From assembly GCA_959604475.1 (NCBI GenBank), contig CAUHBX010000003.1, positions 1-15,422 on the forward strand: a stretch of 15,422 bases of DNA, in the 5' to 3' direction. Positions 5,401 through 12,100 of this stretch are shown in pieces (positions within the stretch are counted from its first letter, which is position 1; every line of letters begins with the position of its first letter). The DNA comes from an uncultured Eubacteriales bacterium. GTDB lineage: Bacteria > Bacillota > Clostridia > Lachnospirales > Anaerotignaceae. The position numbers were made by a program, and so were the translations under genes. The notes beneath the pieces are model-generated. The model made no database searches and was not told where the DNA came from. It saw only the letters and a program-made list of their open reading frames with translations.

Positions 5401-6078
5401 ATGAGATACGAAATTATCGGCGAGAACCTTCCGGCTGTAGTGTGCAGGCTTTCACCCGGAGAGAGTATGATTACCGAAAGGGGAAGCATGAGCTGGATGT
5501 CTCCCAACATGAAAATGGAGACTACCTCAAACGGAGGAGTCGGCAAGGCCCTTGGCAGGATGTTCGCCGGGGAGGCGCTTTTCCAAAACAGGTACACCGC
5601 GGTGGGACAGGAAGGCCTTATTGCCTTTGCCTCCAGCTTTCCGGGAGCGATAAAGGCGCTTCAAATTACTCCTTCAAACCCTATTATTGTGCAGAAATCG
5701 GCATTCCTCGCGGCCGAAGAGGGCGTGGAGCTTTCGGTCGCGTTCCAAAAGAAGCTGGGCGCCGGATTTTTCGGCGGCGAGGGCTTCATAATGCAGAGGA
5801 TTGCGGGAAACGGAACGGCTTTTATCGAGATTGACGGCTATGCCGTTGAGTACACGCTTGGCGCGGGCGAATCCATGGTTGTGGACACGGGATATCTGGC
5901 TGCGATGGACAGCACCTGCACTATGGAAATCGTATCGGTTAAGGGCGCAAAAAACGTGTTCCTAGGCGGCGAGGGGCTGTTCAACACGGTAATTAAGGGA
6001 CCGGGAAAAATAATGCTTCAGACAATGCCAATCTGCTCTACGGCAAACAGCATTGCACCATACATAGCTACAAAATAA
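5401..6078 (+). CDS. AIM24 / TIGR00266 family protein
   Basis: The 225-residue protein has the repeated beta-strand, glycine-rich make-up of the AIM24 (DUF124, TIGR00266) family. Family marks are the opening MRYEIIGENLPAVVCRLSPGE, the MSWMSPNMKMET block, SFPGAIKALQI, and the C-terminal GAKNVFLGGEGLFNTVIKGP block (about 190-210). Bacterial members are cytosolic or membrane-associated proteins of unknown function; the name comes from a mitochondrial protein. ATG 5401 is chosen over the in-frame TTG at 5386 because that TTG overlaps the binding site GGAGG. It is a single-gene unit with its own promoter and terminator. Confidence 0.9.
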   Translation: MRYEIIGENLPAVVCRLSPGESMITERGSMSWMSPNMKMETTSNGGVGKALGRMFAGEALFQNRYTAVGQEGLIAFASSFPGAIKALQITPSNPIIVQKSAFLAAEEGVELSVAFQKKLGAGFFGGEGFIMQRIAGNGTAFIEIDGYAVEYTLGAGESMVVDTGYLAAMDSTCTMEIVSVKGAKNVFLGGEGLFNTVIKGPGKIMLQTMPICSTANSIAPYIATK

Positions 6079-6081
6079 AGG

Positions 6082-6112
6082 AACGGCGGATTAAACTCCG
6101 CCGTTTTCTTTT
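6082..6112. terminator. Bidirectional terminator between aim24-like and tetR-like genes
   Basis: AACGGCGGA (6082-6090) pairs perfectly with TCCGCCGTT (6097-6105) around a six-base loop, then TTTCTTTT. The last codons and stop codon of the TetR gene (ending at 6091) lie inside the hairpin, so the two convergent genes are packed against one terminator. Confidence 0.85.
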
Positions 6113-6717
6113 GAGTAGGTTTTAGCAAATTCCCTTACGTGCCTTTCAATGAGCGACAGCGCTTCCTCCTCCCTTCCGGCGTCGCCGTCGCAGCGGCATA
6201 TAAGCAGAAATATGGGCGAATAGAAGTTCATGGCCAGTATTTCCGGGTCGGCCTCCTTAAAGGCGCCGCAGTCTATAAGCTGTCTGAATACAACGCTTTG
6301 ATAGTCGATACTGTCGCTTGTGAATATTTTTTTATAAAGGGAGGAAATTTCGGAATTGCTGTACTGCTCTATTGTTAACATTCGCCTGAATCTGGCCGCG
6401 AACCTGTCCTTGAGATAAAAAAGGAAAATTTTTTTAGACAGCTCCACAAGCTCGTCCACTGTGAGGGCCGAGAAGTAGGGCGAGGCGTCCCCCTTATAGG
6501 CGTCCGCAATGTGCAGGCTGTCGGCCAGGTTATCCATAAGGCCCGTCATTTTTAAAAGAATAGTGTCGAATATATCCTTTTTACCGGAAAAATGCTTGTA
6601 AAGGGAGCTGTCCTTTATGCCGACGGCCCCGGCTATTTCCTTTACGCTTACGCCGCTGTAGCCCCTTTGGGAAAACAGGGTAAGCGCCTCGTCTATTATT
6701 TTTTCCTTTGTATTCAT
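6091..6717 (-). CDS. TetR/AcrR-family transcriptional regulator
   Basis: A 208-residue repressor-type protein. The N-terminal domain has the TetR helix-turn-helix at about 24-45 (VSVKEIAGAVGIKDSSLYKH, then FSGKKDIFD). The rest is a helical ligand-binding and dimerisation domain that cannot be tied to a ligand by sequence. Its start overlaps the stop of the radical SAM gene by four bases (ATGA), so the two are co-transcribed and probably translationally coupled. Two matching dyads sit on the operon promoter at 7823-7863 and are the likely binding sites, which would make the operon self-repressed until a ligand appears. Confidence 0.9.
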   Translation of the reverse strand: MNTKEKIIDEALTLFSQRGYSGVSVKEIAGAVGIKDSSLYKHFSGKKDIFDTILLKMTGLMDNLADSLHIADAYKGDASPYFSALTVDELVELSKKIFLFYLKDRFAARFRRMLTIEQYSNSEISSLYKKIFTSDSIDYQSVVFRQLIDCGAFKEADPEILAMNFYSPIFLLICRCDGDAGREEEALSLIERHVREFAKTYSKENGGV

Positions 6718-7802
6718 GCCATACCTCCGACAATTCCCTTTACCTCGTCCTCTTTTTCAAACAGCACGCAGCCTCCGCTGTGGCTCCCCTCCAGACAGGC
6801 GCCCTCGCGCAGCCTTTTAAACAGAGGCGAGGAAAGTGCCTGGATAAGGGTTTTGTCCCTTACGTCCGTGTCCGAATATGGCGAAAAGGGGCATGGCTCC
6901 GCCTGACCGCCGGGGCTGATGTGGAAAAAGCCCCGTCCCGAGGCCAGACAGCCGCCGGAGGCCAGCTCGTCACCCGGAAATGAGATAAACAGCATTTGGG
7001 AAAATTCAGCCCTGAGACCATCAAGCCTTTCCGACATGAACTTGCGTTCATATTCCGAAGGGGCAAGGCCGGCGCTTCCCGGCGCAATGGGGACGTATTC
7101 CACGAAAATGACGGCTCTGCAGCCCTTTTTATAAAGCCCGGCGATAAACTGATTTGACGTTATCTCACCGATGTTTCCGGTCGTTACGGTTATTGACGCA
7201 CCGTAAAATATTCCGTGATTAAGCAGGCTGTCCATAACCGAGCATAGGCAGGCATAAACGCCGTTTCCCCTGCGAAGGTCAGTCCTTTCCTCTCCGCCCT
7301 CTATGCTTAAAACGGGCAGAAGGTTTCTGTTTTTATCAAACAGCCCTATATATTCCCCCTTAAGCATTGTTCCGTTTGTAAAAACGGGGAAAAGTATTTT
7401 TTTAAACTCCGCTGCCCTTTCGAGCACGTCCCGGCGCGTAAGGGGCTCTCCCCCTGCCAGCAGTATAAAGCTGACTCCTATATCCTGCGCCTCGCTGAAA
7501 ATACGGCCCCACTGGCCTGCGGATAGGCTGCCTCGGCTTTCTGTGTCGCCGCAGGAGCTATTGCCGCGGGCGTAGCAGCCCGCACAATGCAGATTGCAGG
7601 AGGAGGCGATGCTCGCAATAAGAAACGGGGGAATATGTACGCCGTTTTTTTCACTTTTTAAGCGAAGGGAAGCCGACTTTTTGGCGGAAGCGGCAAAGGA
7701 GGCCATAAAAGCGCTTTCCCTGGGATTTGAGAGGGAAGCCCTAAGGGCGAGCATGACTATATTTTCAACGCCGTTAACAAGATAGTTTTCCAGCTGGTCC
7801 AT
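6714..7802 (-). CDS. Radical SAM protein with C-terminal cysteine cluster
   Basis: The 362-residue enzyme carries the radical SAM cluster motif C69-x3-C73-x2-C76 (SSCNLHCAGCYARG) and the SAM-binding AGGEP at 116-120. Sequence such as FPVFTNGTML and PVLSIEGGEE follows the usual barrel order. Four later cysteines (C285, C304, C336, C345) resemble the auxiliary iron-sulfur site of the SPASM/twitch proteins, which modify peptides or carry out other oxidations, but spacing is not a full SPASM match. An N-terminal extension of about 55 residues has no recognised motif. No peptide substrate gene is obvious next to it. It is the first gene of an operon with a TetR regulator under a consensus promoter. 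The TetR-controlled, stand-alone setting points to a stress- or metabolite-induced enzyme rather than a natural-product cluster (inference). Confidence 0.85.
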   Translation of the reverse strand: MDQLENYLVNGVENIVMLALRASLSNPRESAFMASFAASAKKSASLRLKSEKNGVHIPPFLIASIASSCNLHCAGCYARGNSSCGDTESRGSLSAGQWGRIFSEAQDIGVSFILLAGGEPLTRRDVLERAAEFKKILFPVFTNGTMLKGEYIGLFDKNRNLLPVLSIEGGEERTDLRRGNGVYACLCSVMDSLLNHGIFYGASITVTTGNIGEITSNQFIAGLYKKGCRAVIFVEYVPIAPGSAGLAPSEYERKFMSERLDGLRAEFSQMLFISFPGDELASGGCLASGRGFFHISPGGQAEPCPFSPYSDTDVRDKTLIQALSSPLFKRLREGACLEGSHSGGCVLFEKEDEVKGIVGGMA

Positions 7803-7822
7803 TTTATCAGTCCTTTCAATTG

Positions 7823-7838
7823 GCTAGCGATTACTAGC
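7823..7838. promoter_or_regulatory. TetR operator O2, at the transcription start
   Basis: GCTAGC and ACTAGC flank four bases; this is the same 16-bp dyad as O1 with one arm base changed. It lies just downstream of the -10, over the expected start of transcription. Two sites on one promoter suggest cooperative repression. Confidence 0.75.
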
Positions 7839-7841
7839 TTT

Positions 7842-7870
7842 ATTATAGCTAGCACTTGCTAGCCTGTCAA
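7842..7870 (-). promoter_or_regulatory. Consensus promoter of the radical SAM-tetR operon
   Basis: Read on the minus strand, TTGACA (7870-7865) and TATAAT (7847-7842) are both perfect and separated by exactly 17 bases. A promoter of this strength on a regulator operon implies tight repression, and the operator at 7848-7863 fills the spacer. Confidence 0.9.
7848..7863. promoter_or_regulatory. TetR operator O1, in the promoter spacer
   Basis: GCTAGC and GCTAGC flank four bases, giving a perfect 16-bp dyad between the -35 and -10 elements. It matches the dyad at 7823-7838 in sequence and length, with centres 25 bp apart. Assignment to the TetR protein encoded in the operon is by position and form. 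Confidence 0.75.
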
Positions 7871-7910
7871 GGGATTTTTTGATAAATAATGGCCGCCCGG
7901 CACGCATTTA

Positions 7911-7919
7911 TGCTATACT
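7911..7919 (+). promoter_or_regulatory. Extended -10 promoter of the DUF1273 gene
   Basis: TGCTATACT contains the TG-n-TATACT form of an extended -10. No acceptable -35 is found 16-18 bases upstream, which is usual for this promoter class. Confidence 0.5.
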
Positions 7920-7940
7920 TGATTTATGAGGTGATTGAGT

Positions 7941-8465
7941 ATGCATACCTGCGCTTTTACAGGCCATAGGCCGGATGGATTTAATTTTGGATATGACGAG
8001 GACAGCCCGCTGTGCGCCGCACTTAAATTCGCACTTCAAAGGGAAATAGATAACGCTTACGAATTGGGTGTGAGGGAGTTTCTCACCGGCTGCGCCCTTG
8101 GGACAGACATGTGGGCAGGGGAGGCTGTACTTGGCATGAGACGAAAAAGGACGGATATAAGGCTTGTTGGCGTTGTGCCCTTTAAGGGGCAGGAAAGGCG
8201 ATGGAGCCCGCAGCAGAGGGAAAGATATAACGTGCTGCTCTCAAACGCGGACCAGGTCGTGACGGTCTGTGAAAGCTTCAGCAGGTCAGCCTATCTGGCA
8301 AGGGACAGGTATATGGCCGACAGGGCGGATATGCTCATAGCCGTGTACGACCGAAGCAGAAGCGGCAGCGGCACCGGCTACACAGTCAGATACGCGCTGA
8401 AGCTGGACAGGCCCGTTGTAATAATTGAGCCTGATACGCTGGATGTAAGCAGGATGAATTTTTAA
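7941..8465 (+). CDS. DUF1273 / SLOG-family protein (YpsA-like)
   Basis: The 174-residue protein belongs to the DUF1273 branch of the SLOG Rossmann-like superfamily, whose members are thought to bind nucleotides or nucleotide-derived ligands. Marks are CAFTGHRP at the N-terminus, the glycine-rich FLTGCALGTDMWAGEAVL (about 47-64), the RDRYMADRADMLIAVYD block (about 121-137) and SGTGYTVRYA. Bacillus YpsA, a relative, is linked to cell division. ATG 7941 is seven bases after GAGGTG; the in-frame TTG at 7935 is too close to that site. It is a single-gene unit with no functional partner nearby, so the ligand and role are open. Confidence 0.85.
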   Translation: MHTCAFTGHRPDGFNFGYDEDSPLCAALKFALQREIDNAYELGVREFLTGCALGTDMWAGEAVLGMRRKRTDIRLVGVVPFKGQERRWSPQQRERYNVLLSNADQVVTVCESFSRSAYLARDRYMADRADMLIAVYDRSRSGSGTGYTVRYALKLDRPVVIIEPDTLDVSRMNF

Positions 8466-8652
8466 ACCTAAAGCGGCCTGAAAACGGACAAAGGGGCTTA
8501 CGGAAAAAAACGCCGCAGCTTAAAGGCAGGGGCACAGGCGCAGTGAAGGGACAGACAGGCAGAGGACAGCCAAGGGACAGGCAGGAGACAGCCAGGCGGC
8601 AACAAATAAAGAAGTTAAAGAATTTAAAGAATTTTAAGAAGAGTAATACGGG
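8466..8652. other. Purine-rich intergenic stretch with imperfect repeats
   Basis: No convincing gene lies here. The plus strand is rich in A and G, with a degenerate array of GGACAG/CAGG units at about 8547-8600 (AGGGACAGACAGG and AGGGACAGGCAGG begin its two halves). An AAAGAATTT-like run follows at about 8610-8640. A GTG-started frame from 8543 would give a lysine- and arginine-rich peptide but has no real binding site and runs on through the terminator at 8653. It may be a decayed gene or an untranslated 3' region. Confidence 0.5.
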
Positions 8653-8690
8653 AAAATGGGAGACAGGAGAAGTTCTGCCTCCCATTTTTT
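8653..8690. terminator. Bidirectional terminator between DUF1273 and sod genes
   Basis: AAAATGGGAG (8653-8662) pairs with CTCCCATTTT (8679-8688). Inside it, after one mismatch, CAG pairs with CTG. Seven T follow the stem's GC part. The convergent superoxide dismutase gene ends at 8690, directly at the hairpin. Confidence 0.8.
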
Positions 8691-9196
8691 TATCTTTCGT
8701 ATTTCTCAATAACTCCGCAGGCGATTTTTTCGCCGGCATCACCCGAGGGCTGCGTTGTGAAGTCATCAGGCTTGGAATGTATAATTACCGTACGCCCTAT
8801 TACCTCCTCGGCTGTAAACCTTTCGCTTACAAAGGACATATATGCATAGCCGTTGTTGGAAAAAAGCGGAGGCATATCTCCTGCGTGGCAGGGGTGGGGC
8901 TCGTTTGTGGGGTTATAATGGCCGCCGGCTGACAAAAAGGCGTCCTTGGTATTGCCGCAGCAGCGGTTCCCCTCGTGTATATGAAAACCGAATACTCCGC
9001 AGGGCCTTACCTCGGGCAGGCCCAGTATGTCGGCAACTACAAGCGTGCCTGTGCCTATGTTGTAAAAAAGCACCATGCCCTTAAGCTGCGGATTAAGGGG
9101 GTCGCCCTTTAAATGCGATACGGCGTCAGGCTTGAAGCCCATTATGTCCTTCATAAATTTAACTCTTTCTGTTGAACAGTTCCTCATTTTTTTCAT
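8690..9196 (-). CDS. Cu/Zn superoxide dismutase-like protein, no signal peptide
   Basis: The 168-residue protein matches the Cu/Zn superoxide dismutase fold. Copper-site histidines are visible at 72 and 74 (GFHIHEGN), 93 (AGGHYNP) and 140 (TVIIHSKPDD). Zinc-site residues are His93, His101, His104 and Asp107 (EPHPCHAGD). A disulfide can form between Cys79 or Cys80 and Cys160 (KIACGVIE). Lys157 stands where the classical enzyme has the substrate-guiding arginine. Such enzymes normally work outside the cytoplasm, yet no signal sequence is present. The start is uncertain: ATG 9196 lies eight bases after AGAAGGA, while ATG 9187 and a later ATG at MKDIMG also fit. It would remove superoxide in an anaerobe briefly exposed to air. 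All metal ligands being present argues for activity rather than a scaffold role. Confidence 0.88.
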   Translation of the reverse strand: MKKMRNCSTERVKFMKDIMGFKPDAVSHLKGDPLNPQLKGMVLFYNIGTGTLVVADILGLPEVRPCGVFGFHIHEGNRCCGNTKDAFLSAGGHYNPTNEPHPCHAGDMPPLFSNNGYAYMSFVSERFTAEEVIGRTVIIHSKPDDFTTQPSGDAGEKIACGVIEKYER

Positions 9197-9250
9197 CCCT
9201 TCAATCCTTCTCTCTGATAACCTATGCCGGTGTGCTTTTCCATGTTACAG

Positions 9251-9279
9251 TTGACAAGTCAGGTCTAATGATGTAGACT
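9251..9279 (+). promoter_or_regulatory. Promoter of the blaI-blaR1-like operon
   Basis: Perfect TTGACA (9251-9256), 17 bases, TAGACT (9274-9279). The -10 lies inside the first operator, so a bound repressor would block polymerase directly. Confidence 0.75.
9263..9278. promoter_or_regulatory. BlaI-type operator 1
   Basis: GTCTA and TAGAC flank six bases in a perfect dyad that covers most of the spacer and the -10. It matches the second site at 9288-9303 (GTCTAA half conserved), with centres 25 bp apart. BlaI/MecI repressors bind paired dyads of TACA/TGTA-like form; this site has the right place but a different half-site. Confidence 0.65.
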
Positions 9280-9287
9280 GAAAACAA

Positions 9288-9303
9288 GACTAATACGTTA
9301 GAC
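9288..9303. promoter_or_regulatory. BlaI-type operator 2
   Basis: GACTAA and TTAGAC flank four bases in an almost perfect dyad. Read on the minus strand it begins GTCTAA like operator 1. It lies between the transcription start and the ribosome binding site at about 9305-9309. Confidence 0.65.
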
Positions 9304-9315
9304 CGGAGGGATACG

Positions 9316-9678
9316 ATGAAAATTCCTGATATTTATGAAAGCGAGTACCGTTTCTGCCTCATTCTGTGGGAAAAGGAGCCAATATCAAGCGGAGAGCTTG
9401 TGAAGCTGTGCCAGGAAAGGTTGGAGTGGAAAAAATCCACGACGTACACGGTTATAAAACGGCTTTCCCAAAGGGGAGTACTTAAAAACGTGAACGGCAT
9501 AGTTACCTCGCTGGTATCTAAGGACGAGGTACAGATGGCCGAAAGCAGGCAGTTTGTGGAAAAAAATTTCGGCGGCTCGCTTCCGGGCTTTATCGCAGCC
9601 TTTACAAGCGGCGGCAGGCTTACAAGCGAGGAAGCGGAACAGATACGCAGACTGATAGACGAGAATGAGGAGGGATAG
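9316..9678 (+). CDS. BlaI/MecI/CopY-family repressor
   Basis: A 120-residue winged-helix repressor. It has the family order: helix, LILWEKEPISSGELV, the recognition part ERLEWKKSTTYTVIKRLSQR (about 35-55), and a wing (GVLKNVNGIVTSLVSKDE). The C-terminal helices serve for dimerisation and carry the region that a BlaR1-type protease pathway cleaves in relatives. The start follows CCGGAGGG. The next gene begins one base after its stop and encodes the matching M56 membrane protease, forming a standard two-gene sensor unit. No beta-lactamase or copper pump follows in the operon, so the regulated output is unknown; the downstream HEAT-like gene is the only candidate here. Confidence 0.9.
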   Translation: MKIPDIYESEYRFCLILWEKEPISSGELVKLCQERLEWKKSTTYTVIKRLSQRGVLKNVNGIVTSLVSKDEVQMAESRQFVEKNFGGSLPGFIAAFTSGGRLTSEEAEQIRRLIDENEEG

Positions 9679-9679
9679 C

Positions 9680-10972
9680 ATGCGGGGACTGTTTTTGGAT
9701 ATAATAAACCTGAGCACCGCTGCGTCCTATATGATTGCCGCGGTAATAGTCCTGAGGCTTGTGATAAAATCCCCAAAAAGCATAAGGAGCCTTATGTGGC
9801 TGCTTGTACTTATAAGGCTTGTGTGCCCGGTGAGCTTTACAAGCACCCTGTCGCTTATCCCGCAAGCCGAGAGCCAAAGCGCGGTACTGTCAGATACGCT
9901 CCCGGCAGATAAAGGGGAGTATACGGTAATTAGTGAGGCAGCTTTGAAACCCTATGCAGAGGGAGGGGGCAAAACCATAGACGCCCTGACTGCAGTATGG
10001 CTGACAGGAGGTGCTGCCATGGCGCTTTACGCAGCGGCAGGATATATCAGGCTTAAAAGGGAAACGGCGGAGGCTGTGCCTGAGGGCGGCGTTTACAGGT
10101 GCGGCATACAAACGCCGTTTGTAATGGGGCTGTTTAAGCCGAGGATATATATTCCCTTCGGCGTTGAAAGCCAATATGTTACAGCACATGAGAGGGCGCA
10201 TATAGAGCGCGGCGACCACATGCTAAAAGCCGCGGCCTTTGCCGTATTGTGCCTGCACTGGTTTAACCCGCTTGTGTGGGCGGCCTATTTTCTTATGAGC
10301 AGGGATATTGAGCTGGCCTGCGACGAACGGGTAATAAAATACCTGGACGGCCGGGGCAGAAAGGAGTATTCGCTGGCGCTTCTGGAATTTTCGGAATATC
10401 CGCCTGCGCACTGCCCTCTGGCCTTTGGCGAGGTCGGCGTTAAGGGAAGGGTTAAAAACATACTTGGCTACAAAAAACCGGGGCTTTTTCCGCTGGCTGC
10501 GGCGGTACTGCTTTGCCTTGCGGCCGCAGTGCTGTTTATGACAAACCCCGGAGAAAAGCCCGACGGCCAGGCATATGAGGCCAGTGAAATCATCTTTGTA
10601 AATCCGCTGTCCTCCCGGGCGTATATGCCGGATACGATTCCGTATTACTACGTAAGCGGAGACAGAAGGCTGTACCAGCAGGACAGGGGAGAAAGCCAAT
10701 GGGAGGAAATAGGCACGCTGTCGGAATATACAGGGAATGTGGACGATTATATTGACTCGCTGGTGCTTGACGACGGCAGCGCCGCCGGTATACTTAAAGG
10801 GGCTGATAAATATCTGGCGGGAGATTATATGCTGCTGGAGGACGGCGGAAGGGTGTATATATCGGGAATTTTGAACAAAAACGTCTGGTTCATTGCGGAG
10901 CTGGCCCCTGTGAAAGGCTCTGCGCCAGGCTTAAGCCGTACAGACGTGGGTATGGGGACGGCACTTAGATAA
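9680..10972 (+). CDS. BlaR1-like M56 membrane metalloprotease with an unusual sensor tail
   Basis: A 430-residue membrane protein. Helices lie at about 12-30, 37-60 and 104-122. The zinc protease motif is HERAH at 170-174, and ACDE at 213-216 supplies the downstream acidic ligand. A further helix at about 183-204 and a last one at 267-287 end the membrane part. In BlaR1 a penicillin-binding domain follows; here there is only a domain of about 140 residues (290-430) with tyrosine-rich, beta-type sequence (DTIPYYYVSGDRRLYQQD and GGRVYISGILNKNVWFIAEL). It is too short for, and lacks the SxxK motif of, a penicillin-binding domain. The signal is therefore probably not a beta-lactam bound covalently. 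ATG 9680 follows GAGGAGGG; an in-frame ATG at 9665 overlaps the end of blaI. Confidence 0.85.
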   Translation: MRGLFLDIINLSTAASYMIAAVIVLRLVIKSPKSIRSLMWLLVLIRLVCPVSFTSTLSLIPQAESQSAVLSDTLPADKGEYTVISEAALKPYAEGGGKTIDALTAVWLTGGAAMALYAAAGYIRLKRETAEAVPEGGVYRCGIQTPFVMGLFKPRIYIPFGVESQYVTAHERAHIERGDHMLKAAAFAVLCLHWFNPLVWAAYFLMSRDIELACDERVIKYLDGRGRKEYSLALLEFSEYPPAHCPLAFGEVGVKGRVKNILGYKKPGLFPLAAAVLLCLAAAVLFMTNPGEKPDGQAYEASEIIFVNPLSSRAYMPDTIPYYYVSGDRRLYQQDRGESQWEEIGTLSEYTGNVDDYIDSLVLDDGSAAGILKGADKYLAGDYMLLEDGGRVYISGILNKNVWFIAELAPVKGSAPGLSRTDVGMGTALR

Positions 10973-10994
10973 GCGGGCTTTAAGGAGGACGGCA

Positions 10995-11651
10995 ATGAAC
11001 AGCGAATTGTTTGAGGAACTGAAACGGAAAGAGGAAACCGGATATTACGCGGACATGGTTTACAAAGACAACAGCCTGGCCGCGGATTTGATAGGGATTG
11101 CAAAAGAGGACCCAACGGCAGTTAAATATACGGCTGAAAAGACAATCAGGTATCTGAGCGAAAAAAGCCCGGAGCTGGTTTACCCGTATTTTGATAAAAT
11201 TGCGGAGCTGCTTGACAGCGGAAACAAGTTTATAAAATGGGGTGCGGTTATAACGCTTCCAAACCTGCTGGCTAACGATACTGAGGGGAAATGGGAGGGC
11301 GTAAGCAAAAAATATATTGGCTGCTACCGCTCCTGCGACATTGTGGAGTTTTCAAACGCGGTGGAAAGCCTGCCGAAAATTTTAAAGGCCTATCCGTCCG
11401 AAGAAAAAAATATTATGCCATTTCTTCTGAACGTGGACAGCAGGAGGTTTATGCATAAGGGGGAATATTCAAGGGAGTGCGTAAACGTGGCTAAGGAAAA
11501 GGTTATAGACTGCTTTATACTGATTTATGAAAAATCCCCCTACAAGGCATGGATAAAGGACTTTGTAATAGAGTGCAGGGAGAATGAGAGAAAACAGGTA
11601 AGGACAAAAACCAAAAGGTTTTGGAGAAAATACGGATACAGGGAAATTTAG
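10995..11651 (+). CDS. HEAT-repeat-like helical protein
   Basis: A 218-residue soluble protein that I do not recognise with certainty. Its sequence is a run of amphipathic helix pairs such as AADLIGIAKEDPTAVKYTAE, SPELVYPYFDKIAELLDSG and KFIKWGAVITLPNLLAND, a pattern of HEAT or DNA-alkylation-repair-like alpha solenoids. The C-terminus is very basic (RKQVRTKTKRFWRKYGYR). It begins 22 bases after the M56 gene with its own AAGGAGG, and no promoter is visible between them, so it is the third gene of the BlaI-controlled operon. A scaffold or nucleic-acid-binding role is a guess from the fold and the basic tail. Confidence 0.65.
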   Translation: MNSELFEELKRKEETGYYADMVYKDNSLAADLIGIAKEDPTAVKYTAEKTIRYLSEKSPELVYPYFDKIAELLDSGNKFIKWGAVITLPNLLANDTEGKWEGVSKKYIGCYRSCDIVEFSNAVESLPKILKAYPSEEKNIMPFLLNVDSRRFMHKGEYSRECVNVAKEKVIDCFILIYEKSPYKAWIKDFVIECRENERKQVRTKTKRFWRKYGYREI

Positions 11652-11652
11652 C

Positions 11653-11687
11653 AAAAGGTGGGATGGAAATCCCGCCTTTTATTTTTA
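11653..11687 (+). terminator. Terminator of the blaI operon, before the prophage genes
   Basis: AAAGGTGGGAT (11654-11664) pairs with ATCCCGCCTTT (11669-11679), with one G-T pair, around GGAA. TTTATTTTT follows. It marks the boundary between host-like genes and the phage morphogenesis genes. A TATAAT at 11688-11693 follows at once, but no -35 partners it. Confidence 0.8.
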
Positions 11688-11716
11688 TATAATCGTTTCA
11701 GAAGGGAGGGAGGCCC

Positions 11717-12043
11717 ATGACCCAGAGGGAGAGGGAGAAGCTGGACCCGCTTATTAAGGCTGCCGACAACATGGCTGTTATGATAGAAAATATATCGGCT
11801 GATGAAGCGCAGTTCACCTCCGAGGGGCGGACCAATATCACTGCCGTAAAAACAATGACGGCGGCTATGAAGGAACTGATTGGAGTAATCAGGAACCTGA
11901 ACGAACTCCCTTCAAAGGCGGAGCGCGAGGCCTCAAAGCTGGCGAAGGAGAAATTCGAGCTGGACAAGAGGCGAGGCGAGGGGGAGGAGAAGGACGGCCG
12001 GATAAGGCTGGTCGTCGAGTGCGGGGAAGAATACGACGGCTAA
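11717..12043 (+). CDS. Probable phage terminase small subunit-like protein
   Basis: A 108-residue, mostly helical protein placed directly upstream of the terminase large subunit, where the small subunit is normally coded. It has an N-terminal helical part, a middle part with ITAVKTMTAAMKELIGVIRN, and a charged coiled-coil stretch (SKAEREASKLAKEKFELDKR). Small subunits bind phage DNA and regulate the large subunit. It is short for the family and I see no clear helix-turn-helix, so the call depends on position and composition. The start follows GAAGGGAGGG. Confidence 0.5.
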   Translation: MTQREREKLDPLIKAADNMAVMIENISADEAQFTSEGRTNITAVKTMTAAMKELIGVIRNLNELPSKAEREASKLAKEKFELDKRRGEGEEKDGRIRLVVECGEEYDG

Positions 12044-12100
12044 GCGCGGTCTCCGCCTGCGGATTACCTTAGCCTCCAACGAACAAAAGGCGGTGGCAGT

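Noticed and set aside
8547..8600. CRISPR or tandem-repeat array
   Set aside because: The units are degenerate, of unequal length and without spacers. No cas genes are present.
8543..8932. GTG-started basic open frame on the plus strand
   Set aside because: No binding site. It crosses a strong terminator and runs antisense into the superoxide dismutase gene.
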